Shown piece by piece: positions 11,066 through 22,705 of a stretch of 64,000 nt of DNA. This stretch comes from Membranipora membranacea (Eukaryota > Bryozoa > Gymnolaemata > Cheilostomatida > Membraniporidae): NCBI GenBank assembly GCA_914767715.1, contig OU612071.1, positions 28,444,537 to 28,508,536 on the forward strand, written 5' to 3'. The translations under genes were made by a program, and so were the position numbers. Within the stretch, counting starts at the first letter, position 1, and each line of letters opens with the position of its first letter. Below the pieces are notes generated by a model, which ran no database searches, was not told the origin of the DNA, and saw only the letters and a program-made list of their open reading frames with translations.

Positions 11066-14000
11066 TCACGGAGGCATCCTTGTGATGACCAGCATATTCA
11101 GAATCGGATATCTGCTCTCCTTATAAAGGCTGTCAGTCAGTCTTTCTTTCAAGTCGTTTGGTATTTCAGTAACTCTGCCATCAAATGTGACATCAGTAGA
11201 CCAGGTCACTGTTAGAGTATCATTTTCACAACTCAGCTTAGCCTGCGATCCAACTTGTGGGCTGCAGTCTAAAAATTATAAATACAACAAAATAGAGGCA
11301 GCATTATAGTTGGTGTCGAAGTATACATAGACTAGGTCCATGAGGATTGGATATAGATATCAGAAGATGGTGATGTGAACATTACCGTGATCTTGACCCA
11401 CTTAACTTTGAGCTTGACTTCCTCAGACTATAATTTGTTCAGCCTGTACACCCTCTGGGCGACCTCTATTTGTATTTGTATGGCTTTAATAATTAAGTTA
11501 TTGAGCCATGTCTTAAGATAGTTAAACACTCACCATGTTGACATATTTTCTTTATCTCGTTGACGTTACTATTAGCAAGGTTTGTTAGTACTGATAGTGT
11601 GACCTTATCAGTCAGTACTGTACACTTTATATTATACCTAGCAACCAATTCCATTCGTCTCAGCAACATGTAGTCTAAAACGCAAGTTATGGGATATTGA
11701 TAACAGGCAGTGAATCACTGCATGCTGTATGTTCTGTTTTGCTTGAAACAATTTTGCCTGCATGGGCTAAAATGCGCTAAATCAGTATTTAAATTTCACC
11801 TACCCATATGAATCTGATGTGCCAAGAAAAATTAATCTAGCAAGCGTTTCAACTTAAAACAATGTGTATGAAAATCATAGTCAGTACCTTTGACCTCTAC
11901 TTTTAGGGAGCAGTTTTGATTTTCTCTATATATATTATAGTTATATGACCCCACAGGTAGTTCTAGCCTGTGTATAGCGCCATCTAGTGTTAGTTAGATC
12001 CAGCGCTGATAACCCAGTAGATGAAGAGACGACCGCTCTGATCATCTTTGGACACTCGACACTCTCGGATTTTGTACCTGTATTAGTAATAATACACCAA
12101 TACAATAATACAAAAGTGTACAGCAGCTGTAATGTGAAAATATATAGCAGTTAGAATACCTTTGAGCTCAGACAGTGGCGTATATTAGCACTCACGGCCC
12201 ACGGATTTCCGTGAGTGGCTGAATAGCTCAGTGTGTAGAACGTCTGCCTAATAATCACTGTTTATAAGATTGTTGTGGGTTCGAATCCCATCGAGGTCAG
12301 TTTTTTTTTCAAATTAATGCTTTATAACTGGAGCATTTTTACCGTAATCTTCTACTGCTATTGAGTTGTTTTCTGAAAGTACCCAACTGCTCAGTGAGCT
12401 ATTGAAATACCTCTCTGCTTGCACTATTTTGCTACCGAAATGCAAAGATTTCCGTGTGCGAGGGCGCTTAAGCGCCCCTCCCACATCCTCCCCGCCACGC
12501 CTACGGCGTGTGGATCGGGCTGTGCCCGATCATGATGCTCATCTCTAAAAAGTCAGTGAGTGAAATTTTTTAGAATATACGCCCCTGAGCTCAGACTACA
12601 AGGCTACAAGGTATCGTGAAAACCAGGTTGAAAAACATTATCGTATAATTTATATTTATACTCACCATTTTTCACGACTATAATACCCAATGTACAATTG
12701 CCTCTATAGATGAAATGACTACCGACTGCAAATGCAGTCTGTTGGTCAGGCCCTGTAGCCACCAGTGCTCTCTCCTCATCAGATGGCACATAGAAAGTCA
12801 TATTTCTGTCCTGACAAGGTGTTCTGGTGGTATTTGTGGCCGAGGAAGTAGTTGATTTGACAGTTGCTTGAGTTGTAGTTATTAGCATGGTAGTTGTTGG
12901 TAGGGTAGTTATCTTGGTGGTTGTTGTTGGTGTGGTTGCTGTTGCTGGAGTAATTGTCAGTGTTGTAGTTGATGAGGTTTTAGTCGTTAAAGTAGTTGTC
13001 AACTTGGGATCTAAATCATTGAAAAGTTTAACATTGTTGAAATAAGCTGAAATCCTCAAACAAAAAAGTTTTCAAAAAATGAATAGTGTTGTGATGACGG
13101 GAAACTAAGATGCTTCATCCACCCAAGACTGCACTGTTAACATGATCGGTTTTATGAGGAGGTGTCAAAGGTTCTACGCCTACTGCTCTACCTTGCCATT
13201 TTTTTAGGTACCTTTTTCTCATCATACAAGCAAAGTGAAGAGACTCTCATCAATGATATGAAACAAGTTTTGTTGCCTTCAAATAATTTATCAGTAAGAA
13301 ATAGGTGAAACAGACATCTGTGTTTCTACTAATAGATTTAACTTTAGATAAAATTTATAATATACATATATACACTGGACACGGGACACTCACATTTAAA
13401 CTGCTGGATTCCATAGTGTTGTCCGACATATAGAGAAGTATTAGTGATTAGAAGAGACAGAGGTTGGTTCAGACATCCTGTGCAGAGATCCAGTGTGGAA
13501 ACATTGTCTGTGTCCATGTCAATTAATCGGATCCTGCTATTGAATTCGTCAGCTACAAGTAGTGTTTTGTGACCGATGAATACAAGGTCATATGGGGAGT
13601 TGAATAAGGAGCTGAGGAGAGAGCCATCTAGGTAGCCATGAGTAACTGGTGAACCAGAGATAAGTTTGATTGTCTTCTCTCTGTATGTGATACAGTACAC
13701 TGCTTGCCTAGCAGATATGACATAGAAGTTTCCTGTCTCATCCTGTGTCTGGTGTGTAACAGACTCAATGATGTCAGACTTAACAAAAGTACCGATAGCT
13801 CCAGTTTTGATATATACAGTCCTGACAGCCCTGTTAAAGGAGTCTGTGACAAACAGCTGCCTGGCATCGTTATTGTCTCTCATCACAGACCAGGGATAGC
13901 TGAACTGACCGGGGTGACCATCTGAGTATCCATATGACTCACACTGACCACTGAACAGAGAGGTGAGATCTGTTAGACGATCAATCAGCCTAAGACAGTG

Positions 14001-14963
14001 ATTAAAACGATCAACTACAACTAAATGCGTATCATTGATCTGTGTAAATCCGGTGATTGGGCCGAACTGAGCCTCAGTCCCTCTACCCTCTCTGTAACTG
14101 TACTCAGTAGTATTGCCTGCTATGATGATAGATGACAAACCATCGCTTGTTTTCAGTGAGTGCCGATCGATGAGGACAACATTACTTGGTCGGTAGAGAT
14201 CGATCTCCATGTGCCAGACCAAAGTGGTGGTGGTGGTGAAGTTTATAGCTGTAGAACTCTCAAATCTGTAAATAATGTCATAAAGTAAATGAAGATTGTT
14301 TTCTCATTATTTTTGGTTTATCTGGTATATGTAAATTAGAGAGTAAATAACCAAAATGAGGCTGCACCACGTAGAGGGTAATTCAATATTTTCTAACAAT
14401 AAACAATAAACACAAACAAGTTTTGCCTGTTATCAAAACTGATCCTCATTCTTGTCGATGCACAACCCAGCCTAATCATGCACAAACGGGGACCACAGCA
14501 AAAACCTTTAATATTATAGGCATTCTTAAAAAATCAAATCTAAAGCTCATTACTATCACAGCGAATGAATATCAAGCCTGATAACAAAGTAACTCACAGA
14601 TCAACTGAAGATTGTGTATCCTGATCCATACACCACCCAATATTCAGAGTCACACAACATAAAACCTGTGAAAAAATAGCATTTGTAAACAACATAAATT
14701 TTGCTTGGCACAAAAATATTTACCATTACACTTTACGCAATTCAATACACGATAATATTCATATTTGAATGGCAAAACTCTGGTATGCGTAGTGATCATT
14801 TCAAACTTTATGGGGAAGATGTAAGAGCTTCTCCACGAGCAAAGTTAAAAATCTTTTGTTCTATCGCTACTTGTTTCCCGAATTCTGTTCCCCTTTATAG
14901 TGGATAAGATGGAATCACAGTTCTCATCATACTTACAAGTAGAAATGCTAGTCTCAGCACCAT
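11066..14963 (-). CDS. Secreted NHL-repeat (beta-propeller) protein with Thr-rich stalk
   Basis: Seven exons on the minus strand join in phase: 14937-14963, 14598-14665, 13394-14265, 12666-13010, 11888-11962, 11534-11674 and 11066-11268. They give 576 residues and end in TGA. Residues 1 to about 22 (MVLRLAFLL, then VLCCVTLNIGWC) are a signal peptide. Exon 3 holds at least three NHL-type blades, such as HLVVVDRFNHCLRLIDR, QLFVTDSFNRAVRTVYI and TLLVADEFNSRIRLID. Exon 4 is a threonine-rich, mucin-like linker followed by FAVGSHFIYRGNCTL. The next exons carry a similar VGS-Tyr-Cys strand pattern, and the last holds CSPQVGSQAKLSCEN. NHL propellers bind proteins, carbohydrates or RNA; an extracellular role is inferred from the signal peptide. 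Every junction is GT-AG and phase-consistent. The fifth exon's donor (GTACTGA) is weak. The start could lie further upstream, since the frame stays open to 15140. No named orthologue recognised. Confidence 0.78.
12173..12587 (+). mobile_element. hAT-type MITE (copy A) with tRNA-like insert
   Basis: A 415-bp element with terminal inverted repeats CAGTGGCGTATATT and AATATACGCCCCTG (13 of 14 pairing), flanked by a perfect 8-bp target duplication AGCTCAGA (12165-12172 and 12588-12595). CAG ends and 8-bp duplications are the hAT hallmark. It has no transposase, so it is non-autonomous. Internally it carries a tRNA-like unit and a GC-rich palindrome (CGCCTACGGCGTG). It sits in the intron between exons 4 and 5 of the NHL gene. 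A second copy of exactly the same length lies at 46485-46899, roughly 95 percent identical by eye. Confidence 0.9.
12217..12300 (+). repeat. tRNA-like Pol III unit inside MITE copy A
   Basis: TAGCTCAGTGTGTAGAACG matches an A box and D arm, and GGTTCGAATCC is a perfect B box. A run of nine T follows, which would end Pol III transcription. The D and T arms pair, but the acceptor stem pairs in only its first few positions and the anticodon arm is not recognisable, so this is not an intact tRNA gene. Confidence 0.65.
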
Positions 14964-16615
14964 GATCGCTGCTAAACTAGGTTTATTTAGGGAACTATAC
15001 TTTTCAACACCTTCAGTTTCACCACATTTAGACGGGCAAATGAAGCAGAGTAATGCAGATAGTATCAACAACATAATATAAAATGGTATCGTATATATGT
15101 GCCTCAGGCTTCTGATAAGAAAGCTAAGTAAGCCTTTCACTACTAGATATTGAATACTGTTGACATAAGAATATCTTATCAGTGTAAATTAATATGTAGC
15201 CAAATCGGACTGAGACGTGTCTGTTGCGTTGCCAGCTCCGAACTATCAAACTAGATTGTCCAGAAAATTCTGTTAACTTGAGACGACAAGGAGAGACAAC
15301 TCTGGCAGAAAAATCTATTTTTCCTGTGAATAATTCAATTATTCCTGGCTTTTATTGATATATGCATTACCAATACCATAAACATAGGAGGAATGCGCCT
15401 ATACAAGCAGTTTTGACTGTCATATTAAGCCATGGTAAGTGGTAAATATGTGCGTAATTCAGCATTGACTGTATCATTTCTTCATCATCCTTCCTTCCTT
15501 CATATTCAAAAATGTTATTAAGAATGGTTAAAACAAATTTCCCAAACTTACCCACAAATAATATACAAATCTTTGCGTATGCTATCATTGTGGTTATAGA
15601 GTTGTCCCTCATTCGACAAAGGGGTAATAACTCACGATTGTGCTTTTTTCTCCGCTATTGTTCGCATATTCACCAACTTGTGTTTAATCAGTAAATTGTC
15701 AAAGATTTTCAATGAGATATGTATCACGGAATGAGGAGGCTATTAGGCGGTGTAACCGATCGTACAGTAATGTATATTTGTTATGTTAGTCAGGCCAAAC
15801 TTCTAATATTTCCTACTGAGTTTCAACACTCCTGATATTGCATCATGTATCTTGAATTTGGCCTGGGGATTCATTTAAATGATCCAGACAATTTTCAAGC
15901 AATTCTAAGTTAGCAAGTAAGTAAGTATCTTTTGTACATACTCTCGGTTTATTTGACTGCTGTGAGTGCACTTTGAGCAATCTCTATATTTACATGTTCT
16001 GCCTGTGCCAGATTTAGATGAAACTGATACAACTATTACAAAACAAGACATGAATTAGTGTCAGCTCTGATCCTTGACCTGTAGTATTTTTCAGGATGTC
16101 AGTTTTATCAGATGATTTATTTTATAAACTAATAAAACCCACATGACCCTGTGACCTGAGTAAACACATCTGATAACAGTTTACAGGATCTCTGATAGGT
16201 TTGTATTCTGAAAAGTTTGACAGCAGTTGAGTTTTGTCCAGGCATGAACTTACATCATCTGTGTGTAACATCACATTATTTATCTGTTATCCTTGTCATG
16301 AGCCATCAAGTCCGCAGTGCTATCTCTATCTACCAGTTAGAGAAGCAATCAAGTATAAAACAGTTTTAGTGTTGTTGCCAAACAGCACATTATCTATCGC
16401 TCTGTTGTACAGTGAAGCTGGAAAGATTGACACATGTAAGTTATAACAGCTATATCGATTGTAAATTTAATTTTGCATTTGAACCCCTGAGAAAATCAGT
16501 TGACAATAATCACATGACTTCAATGGGAAATATCTGATGTTGACTTTAATTTTTATACTGCACAGATCTGCATACAAGCCAATCTAGAGGTTAAACCCAG
16601 TGAAGGTATTTAGAG
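14964..16615. promoter_or_regulatory. Shared upstream region of head-to-head NHL and lectin genes
   Basis: About 1.65 kb separates the start of the minus-strand NHL gene from that of the plus-strand lectin gene, so both promoters should lie here. I could not identify a convincing TATA box, initiator or factor site. A 177-bp in-frame extension upstream of the NHL start (to 15140) may be 5' UTR. Short ORFs in the interval look like chance. Confidence 0.4.
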
Positions 16616-19600
16616 ATGGAGACTTTCCATCTGGATGGAGACGGGTTAGATGAGCCTTTTGCTGCTGATGAATGCAGCACCAGCTCAAGCTATTCTAAAC
16701 TCACCAGTAAGTTACTAGCATCCTCAGTTTAGAAGTAAGAAGTAAGAGTTTGTTGAAGCGTTCCATTGTTTGCCCTCATTCAGCCCCACCCATTTCACAC
16801 AGCACGGACCTGACAACTTTGATCTATTAAACTGAACCCAGCCAATACTTTACTTGTACAGGTTATAGTAGGAGAAGAGGAGACAATCCCTGTGTTATCT
16901 CCAGCAGACCAGCTGTGATTGTAGTAGTCTTACTACTTATAATTACATGTGTGTCTACAGTAGTCACTCTGATCTATGTAGTAAGTGAGATGAAGGATAT
17001 GAGGGGACAACTCACTGCCCTCAGCCTGTCTGCACCAGCAGGTAAGCGGTACACCTACATTAACCTGTTTATATGATATAGGTATTTAATCATATTTGCC
17101 TATCAGTGTCCGTTCATTGAATGACAAAAACAGAAGCGACTAGTAATCTAAGATATTTGCGCCAGAATGGTATAAAACTTTGCAGGTCTCAAGATGTCTG
17201 ACTTATCCCTCTATTGGAGAAGCAGATTTCTTTATAAGTTTGAAACTGAACTGGTATATTTTGGAGAAATAATGGATGACATTTTAGCTCTTATTAATGA
17301 AACAAATACAAGATAGGAGTTACTTCCCTATTTGAAAAGAGGGGATAACTAATGTTTGTAGCCCTGATCAAATTAAATCGAAATTTTGTGAAGGATTACT
17401 CTTGTTCAATGACTAGTAATGTGTGTGCTGTCTTGACCACATATGAGTGTTGTCCATATTTACAGACTATGAAGCGAGTTCGGATGCAATCCAGGCGATG
17501 ACCAGCCAGCGCAATCGTAGCACAGGACGAGGAAAGGCACACTCTAGTATCAGCACATACATGAACCAGACCTTATCTGATAATCAGGAACTTCTATTAC
17601 TATCAGCTGAGATCAGAGATCTCGTTCAAACTGTAAACCACACCACACAACTCATCATACAGACTAACACTGATGTCAGAGCTAACGGTGATAACCTAAA
17701 GCTTCTCAAGACCACCGCTGAGACACTGAGGCAGAGTCTGAGTAACCAGACTGCAGGTCTGAACAGTTTAAGTCAGCAGATGGCAGATGGACAGTCTGAG
17801 ATTTCAGACTTCTTTTCACGTATCCAGAGTAAACTAACTGTTGGCACAGATGTACTACAGCAGACTTTTCTGACAGGTGAGAGACTTAACTGATATTTTT
17901 ATTACTATGGCTCATTCCATCAAGGTTTGTCAGGTTCATACTCTTTTACTGCTCACTGTTCAGACCTAGCCTTGTCACGCAGCCACTGGCCGCGTGACAA
18001 GACTAGTTCAGACCTGCCAACAAATATCAAATTGTCCCCACAATGTTTCTTCTTAACTCAGTGGCTGATGCTTAGCAAAGTTACAACAATACTTACTTCC
18101 AATATTATGAGGCTTTATTACGCCACGCCTCCTTCAATGAAATATGCTAGCAACTTTCTGTTGTCGTATCGCTTAGCAAAAGGCTGGTCAATTATGACCT
18201 TGTTACCCATCAAAGATTGGGAACACACCCATCACTTTTGGATGCCCTGCCAATAAACTGTCCTAACTCTTTCAAAAAACAGGAACTCAGAATGTCACAG
18301 ATAGTACCAAACAAAAGGTGGACGCTTCGGTAAGTGTTCTACGCAACGACATCACTCAGGTCCGTAATCAGATAAGGTCGAGTTCAGCATCAAATCTCCA
18401 GCAGTATAACAGTAAGATAGACGACTTCAAGTCAGAACTCGGTGTTATGTTTGAGCAGGTAGTCGAGAATATGACAGAGTCAATGATGCAGGCAGGTCAA
18501 GGGTATACTTTACCTGATCTCTCTCCTACAAGTAAGTTATCTCCACTCTCTCCTACCAGTAAGTTATCTCTACTCTCTCCTACCAGTAAGTTATCTCTAC
18601 TCTCTCCTACAAGTAAGTTATCTCTACTCTCTACTACAAGTTAGTTATCTCTACTCTCTACTACAAGTAAGTTATCTCTACTCTCTACTACAAGTAAGTT
18701 ATCTCTACTCTCTCCTACCAGTAAGTTATCTCTACTCTCTCCTACCAGTAAGTTATCTCTACTCTCTCCTACAAGTAAGTTATCTCCTCTCTCTCCTACA
18801 AGTAAGTTATCTCTACTCTCTCCTACAGGTAAGTTATCTCTACTCTCTACTACAAGTAAGTTATCTCTACTCTCTACTACAAGTAAGTTATCTCTACTCT
18901 CTCCTACAAGTAAGTTATCTCTACTCTCTACTACAAGTAAGTTATCTCTACTCTCTACTACAAGTAAGTTATCTCCTCTCTCTCCTACCTGTAAGTTATC
19001 TCTACTCTCTCCTACAAGTAAGTTATCTCTACTCTCTCCTACAAGTAAGTTATCTCTACACTCTCCTACTAGTAAGTTATCTCCATTCTCTACTACAAGT
19101 AAGTTATCTCTACTCTCTCCTACAAGTAAGCTATCTCTACTCTCTCCTACAAGTAAGTTATCTCTACTCTCTCCTACAAGTAAGTTATCTCTACTCTCTC
19201 CTACTAGTAAGTTATATCCATTCTCTACTACAAGTAAGTTATCTCTACTCTCTCCTACAAGTAAGTTATCTCTACTCTCTACTACAAGTAAGTTATCTCC
19301 ACTCTCTCCTACCAGTAAGTTATCTCTACTCTCTCCTACAAGTAAGTTATCTCAACTCTCTCCTACAAGGAAGTTATCTCTACTCTCTCCTACAAGTAAG
19401 TTATCTCCTCTCTCTACTACAAGTAAGTTATCTCTACTCTCTACTACAAGTAAGTGATCTCTACTCTCTACTACAAGTAAGTTATCACCACTTTCTCCTA
19501 CAAGTAAGTTATCTCCACTCTCTACAACCACTCCTCATACTATTATTAGTACAATCACTCACTGCTATGATATTGAGATTCATGGATATGGTGTGGTAGT

Positions 19601-20368
19601 TTGTTCTAATAAGAAAAGATCCCTCGGTTGAACAATCAACAATGTCGTTGAGTCTGGTATTCATTATTCTATTGAACCCTCTAACGACAGCTCAGCCGAT
19701 GCCCTTCATCCAATATTTTACAGCCACCACAGCTCCGAGCTGCCCCAGTAATTATGTACTGAAGCCAGACACATCTACGTGTATAAGGAATGCTGGATCA
19801 GGATATAACTGGAACAGTGCCAAGTCTAGATGTGAGGCAGAGGGAGATAACTTAGTTGTATTTACTACTCAGACTTCTGTAGACTGGATCAAAGATTATG
19901 TTAAAGACAGAGCGCCGTCAAGTAAGTGACTGTGTCAAACCAAACACTCTTCTATATCATTTATGTAAATTGAGTTTCTTAACCAGTAGGCCTATCGTTA
20001 ACAAAAAAGATGGCTGACTTGAAAGTGCTGCTAGCTTACGTTGATGCCATAAAAGGGTTATCTGTTATTGCTATCAAAGGGCCCTTTTGTCATCAGTGTC
20101 ATGTGTAAATGGGTTTGTTTCTGCAGGCTGGAGACGTAATTGTCACTGGATAGGGCTGAGACACAACAGTACAGGGTGGTACTGGAGAGGTAGAGAGACG
20201 TCTCACCTCCCTAACTCCTCCCCCCTGTGGGACCAAGGAGAACCAGATGAGAGTTTCAGCTCTTCTTGTGGCTGTATATGTATGCAGCGAACAAGTTACA
20301 CCAAACTACACGACTGTAGCTGTGGTCAGACCCAGCTTCTATCTCTCTGTGAGCGGCCGGCTCAGTAG
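16616..20368 (+). CDS. Type II membrane C-type lectin with coiled-coil stalk
   Basis: Six phase-1 exons, 16616-16706, 16862-17041, 17466-17876, 18283-18531, 19691-19921 and 20127-20368, give 467 residues. A cytoplasmic tail (METFHLDGDG) precedes an uncleaved anchor, residues about 48-71 (VIVVVLLLIITCVSTVV). A long heptad-like stalk with many N-glycosylation sites follows (exons 3-4), then a C-type lectin domain from about residue 328: CPSNYVL, WNSAKSRCEAEG, WIGLRH, and WDQGEPDES with an EPD motif close to the mannose-type EPN. The late WND site is replaced by LHDCSC. Such receptors bind sugars at the cell surface. Calcium binding is uncertain without WND. The fifth exon could instead begin at 19724, which also keeps frame. 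Intron 4 begins inside a 27-bp splice-donor minisatellite, so donor choice could change the stalk length. Confidence 0.8.
18518..19530 (+). repeat. 27-bp minisatellite of repeated 5' splice sites (37 units)
   Basis: The core CTACAAGTAAGTTATCTC recurs every 27 bp. Donor GT positions run from 18532 to 19504, exactly 36 periods with no indel. Most units contain ACAAGTAAGT or ACCAGTAAGT, close to the consensus metazoan 5' splice site. Some carry CTCTACTAC in place of CTCTCCTAC. The unit near 18640 has GTTAGT, which also creates an in-frame TAG, and the unit at 19369 has GG in place of GT. The first unit is the donor of lectin exon 4. Because 27 is a multiple of three, all donors share one phase. 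Confidence 0.95.
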
Positions 20369-21814
20369 GTATCTGAGTAGATCTATCTTGCATAGTCATC
20401 ACAGCTCGTCACAGACCAGCGAGCAAAAGAGAGATTGTGGCACTGATATCTTCACCTCACCTGATATCTACAGATTTATTGATGTATTCATTTAAAAAAA
20501 TGAGAGCTCATAGTGTTTTAAATCTTGTTCACCGATCTGCTAATATTCTGTCACTGTTAGATGAGCTGTTACCCGTAGATCAGCTGTTAGTGAAGCTGAC
20601 CGGCTGTGAAGGGTGATAGGTCGGTATTATAAACTTTATTAACAAACCACCACTTTGCTCTGCTCTCTGAAGATTTATTGCGTTGATTAGGTCATTCTTG
20701 TCATAAGTGACAGTATCTAGTGTTTCAAATTAGTTTATGGACTAAAGCTTATTAATTTTTTTTCTCTAGTATGTTTGATACAAAACACAGCACAGATTAT
20801 ATTATACTGGTGTGCTGTGTGTTTGATATACATTACAGTTGTTAAGCAGAGATACTGATTTACAAAGGGCTTGCTGTTTAGGCTGCTGTAACGTGTTTAA
20901 TCAGGAGGAATTCGGAGAAATATATGAATAACATGTTACAACAATTGGATTTGTCTAATTTACGGATGTATGCAATTAATGATGCAACAATTAACGCTGA
21001 TTCGAGTCACCATGGTTTTCTGCTGGTTTGTCCGATAGTTCTGGTTTCTCCAATGGTTTTCTGAGATAGGGATATGCTGTTTTGTAAGAACAGTCCAATA
21101 AACGGTTGGTATAATGTCGGAGATTCGACCCACTTGAGGCCAAATACATACCCAAGCATATCAGGCACCCCTCTTCTACACCATATTGTTGCTCATGCTT
21201 GTTTGTATGGAATTACTTCTTCCTGTTTAGGAAGGGGGCAACTCCTGACAAAAATTGCTTCGTTTATTTACTCAGGGAGTTTGGGATACCTGGACCCCGA
21301 TTGACCCGAGATTTCAAATGATGTTTTATGGATCCGAAAGAAAAGATGGTGATGTGCTCTCATGTACCCTCCCCCGCCCCTTATTACTTCAAATCCCCAG
21401 AACCGAGTTGCCTCTGCCCCACTTTTGTGATGCCCATGAACAAGGTTGCCCCCACTTGACATCGCCTCTTTTACTTTTAACGCTTAAATTTGAGTTGGCC
21501 TCCGCACACCCCCAGTCCTACCACCTAACCTTTGAGACAAAGTTAATCCTTCCCTCAATTGCTGACTCTTCTCTTATTCTCTAAAATATCCATTTTCATA
21601 TTCAAAGAGAACAAGCAAGACATGCAAGCCAATCGAGTTGCAAACTTTAAGAAAACCTCAATAAATAAATAAATAAATGCAAAATGATGGAGTTGTCTAC
21701 AAATGTGACTAGATTCGGTCTGTTTTGGGGACAACTTATTGTCGAATCAGATCGATCGACAGATCTTCTTATAAACTTTGACCTTTTGCACAGAGTTGTG
21801 GCATGAATGATGAG
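20369..21814. other. 3' flank of lectin gene; no further gene seen
   Basis: No supported exon. An AATAAA occurs near 21100 but lies over 700 bp beyond the stop, so its use is uncertain. The 21255-21584 open frame is pyrimidine-rich and lacks any domain or splice context. Confidence 0.4.
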
Positions 21815-21822
21815 ATCACAGA

Positions 21823-22705
21823 TAGGGGTGGAACGACCTCTTGAGGTTGGAGTTGAATTTCGGATATTTGACCTCGGATTCAACCACAAACCGGATCGGA
21901 TATTGTTATGTCTGATCCGAGATGATACGTTTTTAATCAACACTTACTAAGCATCATTTATCTCACTAAAAATGACAAGGAAAGAAGTATGATAGTCATA
22001 AATTTGTGGTTCAGATTAGATAATGGAGTTTGGCTGAAAGCACTCAGTGGTGATCAGTAGGCAATCAATACCTATCTTATTATCATAGCTAATTATATTG
22101 TTGCTGATTAAATTTGATGGATGTGTTTTTCTGCTGAAATTGAGAGAAGCATCTTTACTCAGATCGTTGTGAATAAGGACATAATTTTTGTCCAATGATG
22201 TTCCCTGTAACAAACTATCTAGTTTAATGTACAAGGTTATCCTCTTCTTCAAAGTAGGAGGACAATTCCTATCCTATGTGCAGAGAGTTTGTTCAAACTC
22301 AAAGTGATTACAAACAACGGGGTTTGAGCAATGAACTAAACCTCATTGGTTTGAGTGATCCTGGCATATTGAGTCAAGAGATCTTTGTACTGATTAAATG
22401 ATACTTTAAATAAACTGTTTGTGTGATCCTTGCACCGTGGCTGTTTGAGTGATAAGTTGGTCCTTGTAAAGTATTATATCCAAGCAGATACATGCGCATT
22501 TAAATTAGGGTAATGGTTCAGGGAAAAGATTGTTGACGCTGTTTATCCATGTATTCAATGACCTTAACTGTATATTATGGTGCAAAAGTACAGCTGTTTG
22601 GACTTGGCGTTTGTACGCGTTATCCGGATCCGATCCGAGGTTGAATTTATCGACCGATCCGATATCCGATCCGAGGTTGCCTAACCCTGATCCGTTCCAC
22701 CCCTA
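21823..22705. mobile_element. Non-autonomous hAT element (883 bp)
   Basis: Terminal inverted repeats TAGGGGTGGAACG and CGTTCCACCCCTA are flanked by a perfect 8-bp target duplication ATCACAGA (21815-21822 and 22706-22713). Near both ends lie clusters of GATCCGA or CGGATC motifs, which in hAT elements commonly serve as subterminal transposase sites. No transposase is encoded. The element inserted into the left arm of an older palindrome. Confidence 0.9.

Noticed and set aside
12217-12300. Functional tRNA gene
   Set aside because: A and B boxes and D/T arms are present, but the acceptor stem mostly fails to pair and no anticodon arm is recognisable; it lies inside a MITE present twice.
14895-15140. 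Longer N-terminus for the NHL protein starting at 15140
   Set aside because: The extension would need a non-ATG start at 15138-15140, and it would bury the good signal peptide that begins at 14963. Kept only as an alternative.
17961-18003. Near-palindrome CTTGTCACGC ... GCGTGACAAG in lectin intron 3
   Set aside because: Noted as a short hairpin only; no flanking duplication and no further copy with the same ends could be established.
18518-19530. CRISPR-like array at the 27-bp repeat
   Set aside because: The units are contiguous with no unique spacers, in a eukaryotic intron; it is a minisatellite.
21255-21584. 109-residue open frame
   Set aside because: Pyrimidine-rich, no domain, no splice sites, and an overlapping opposite-strand frame of similar quality; chance.
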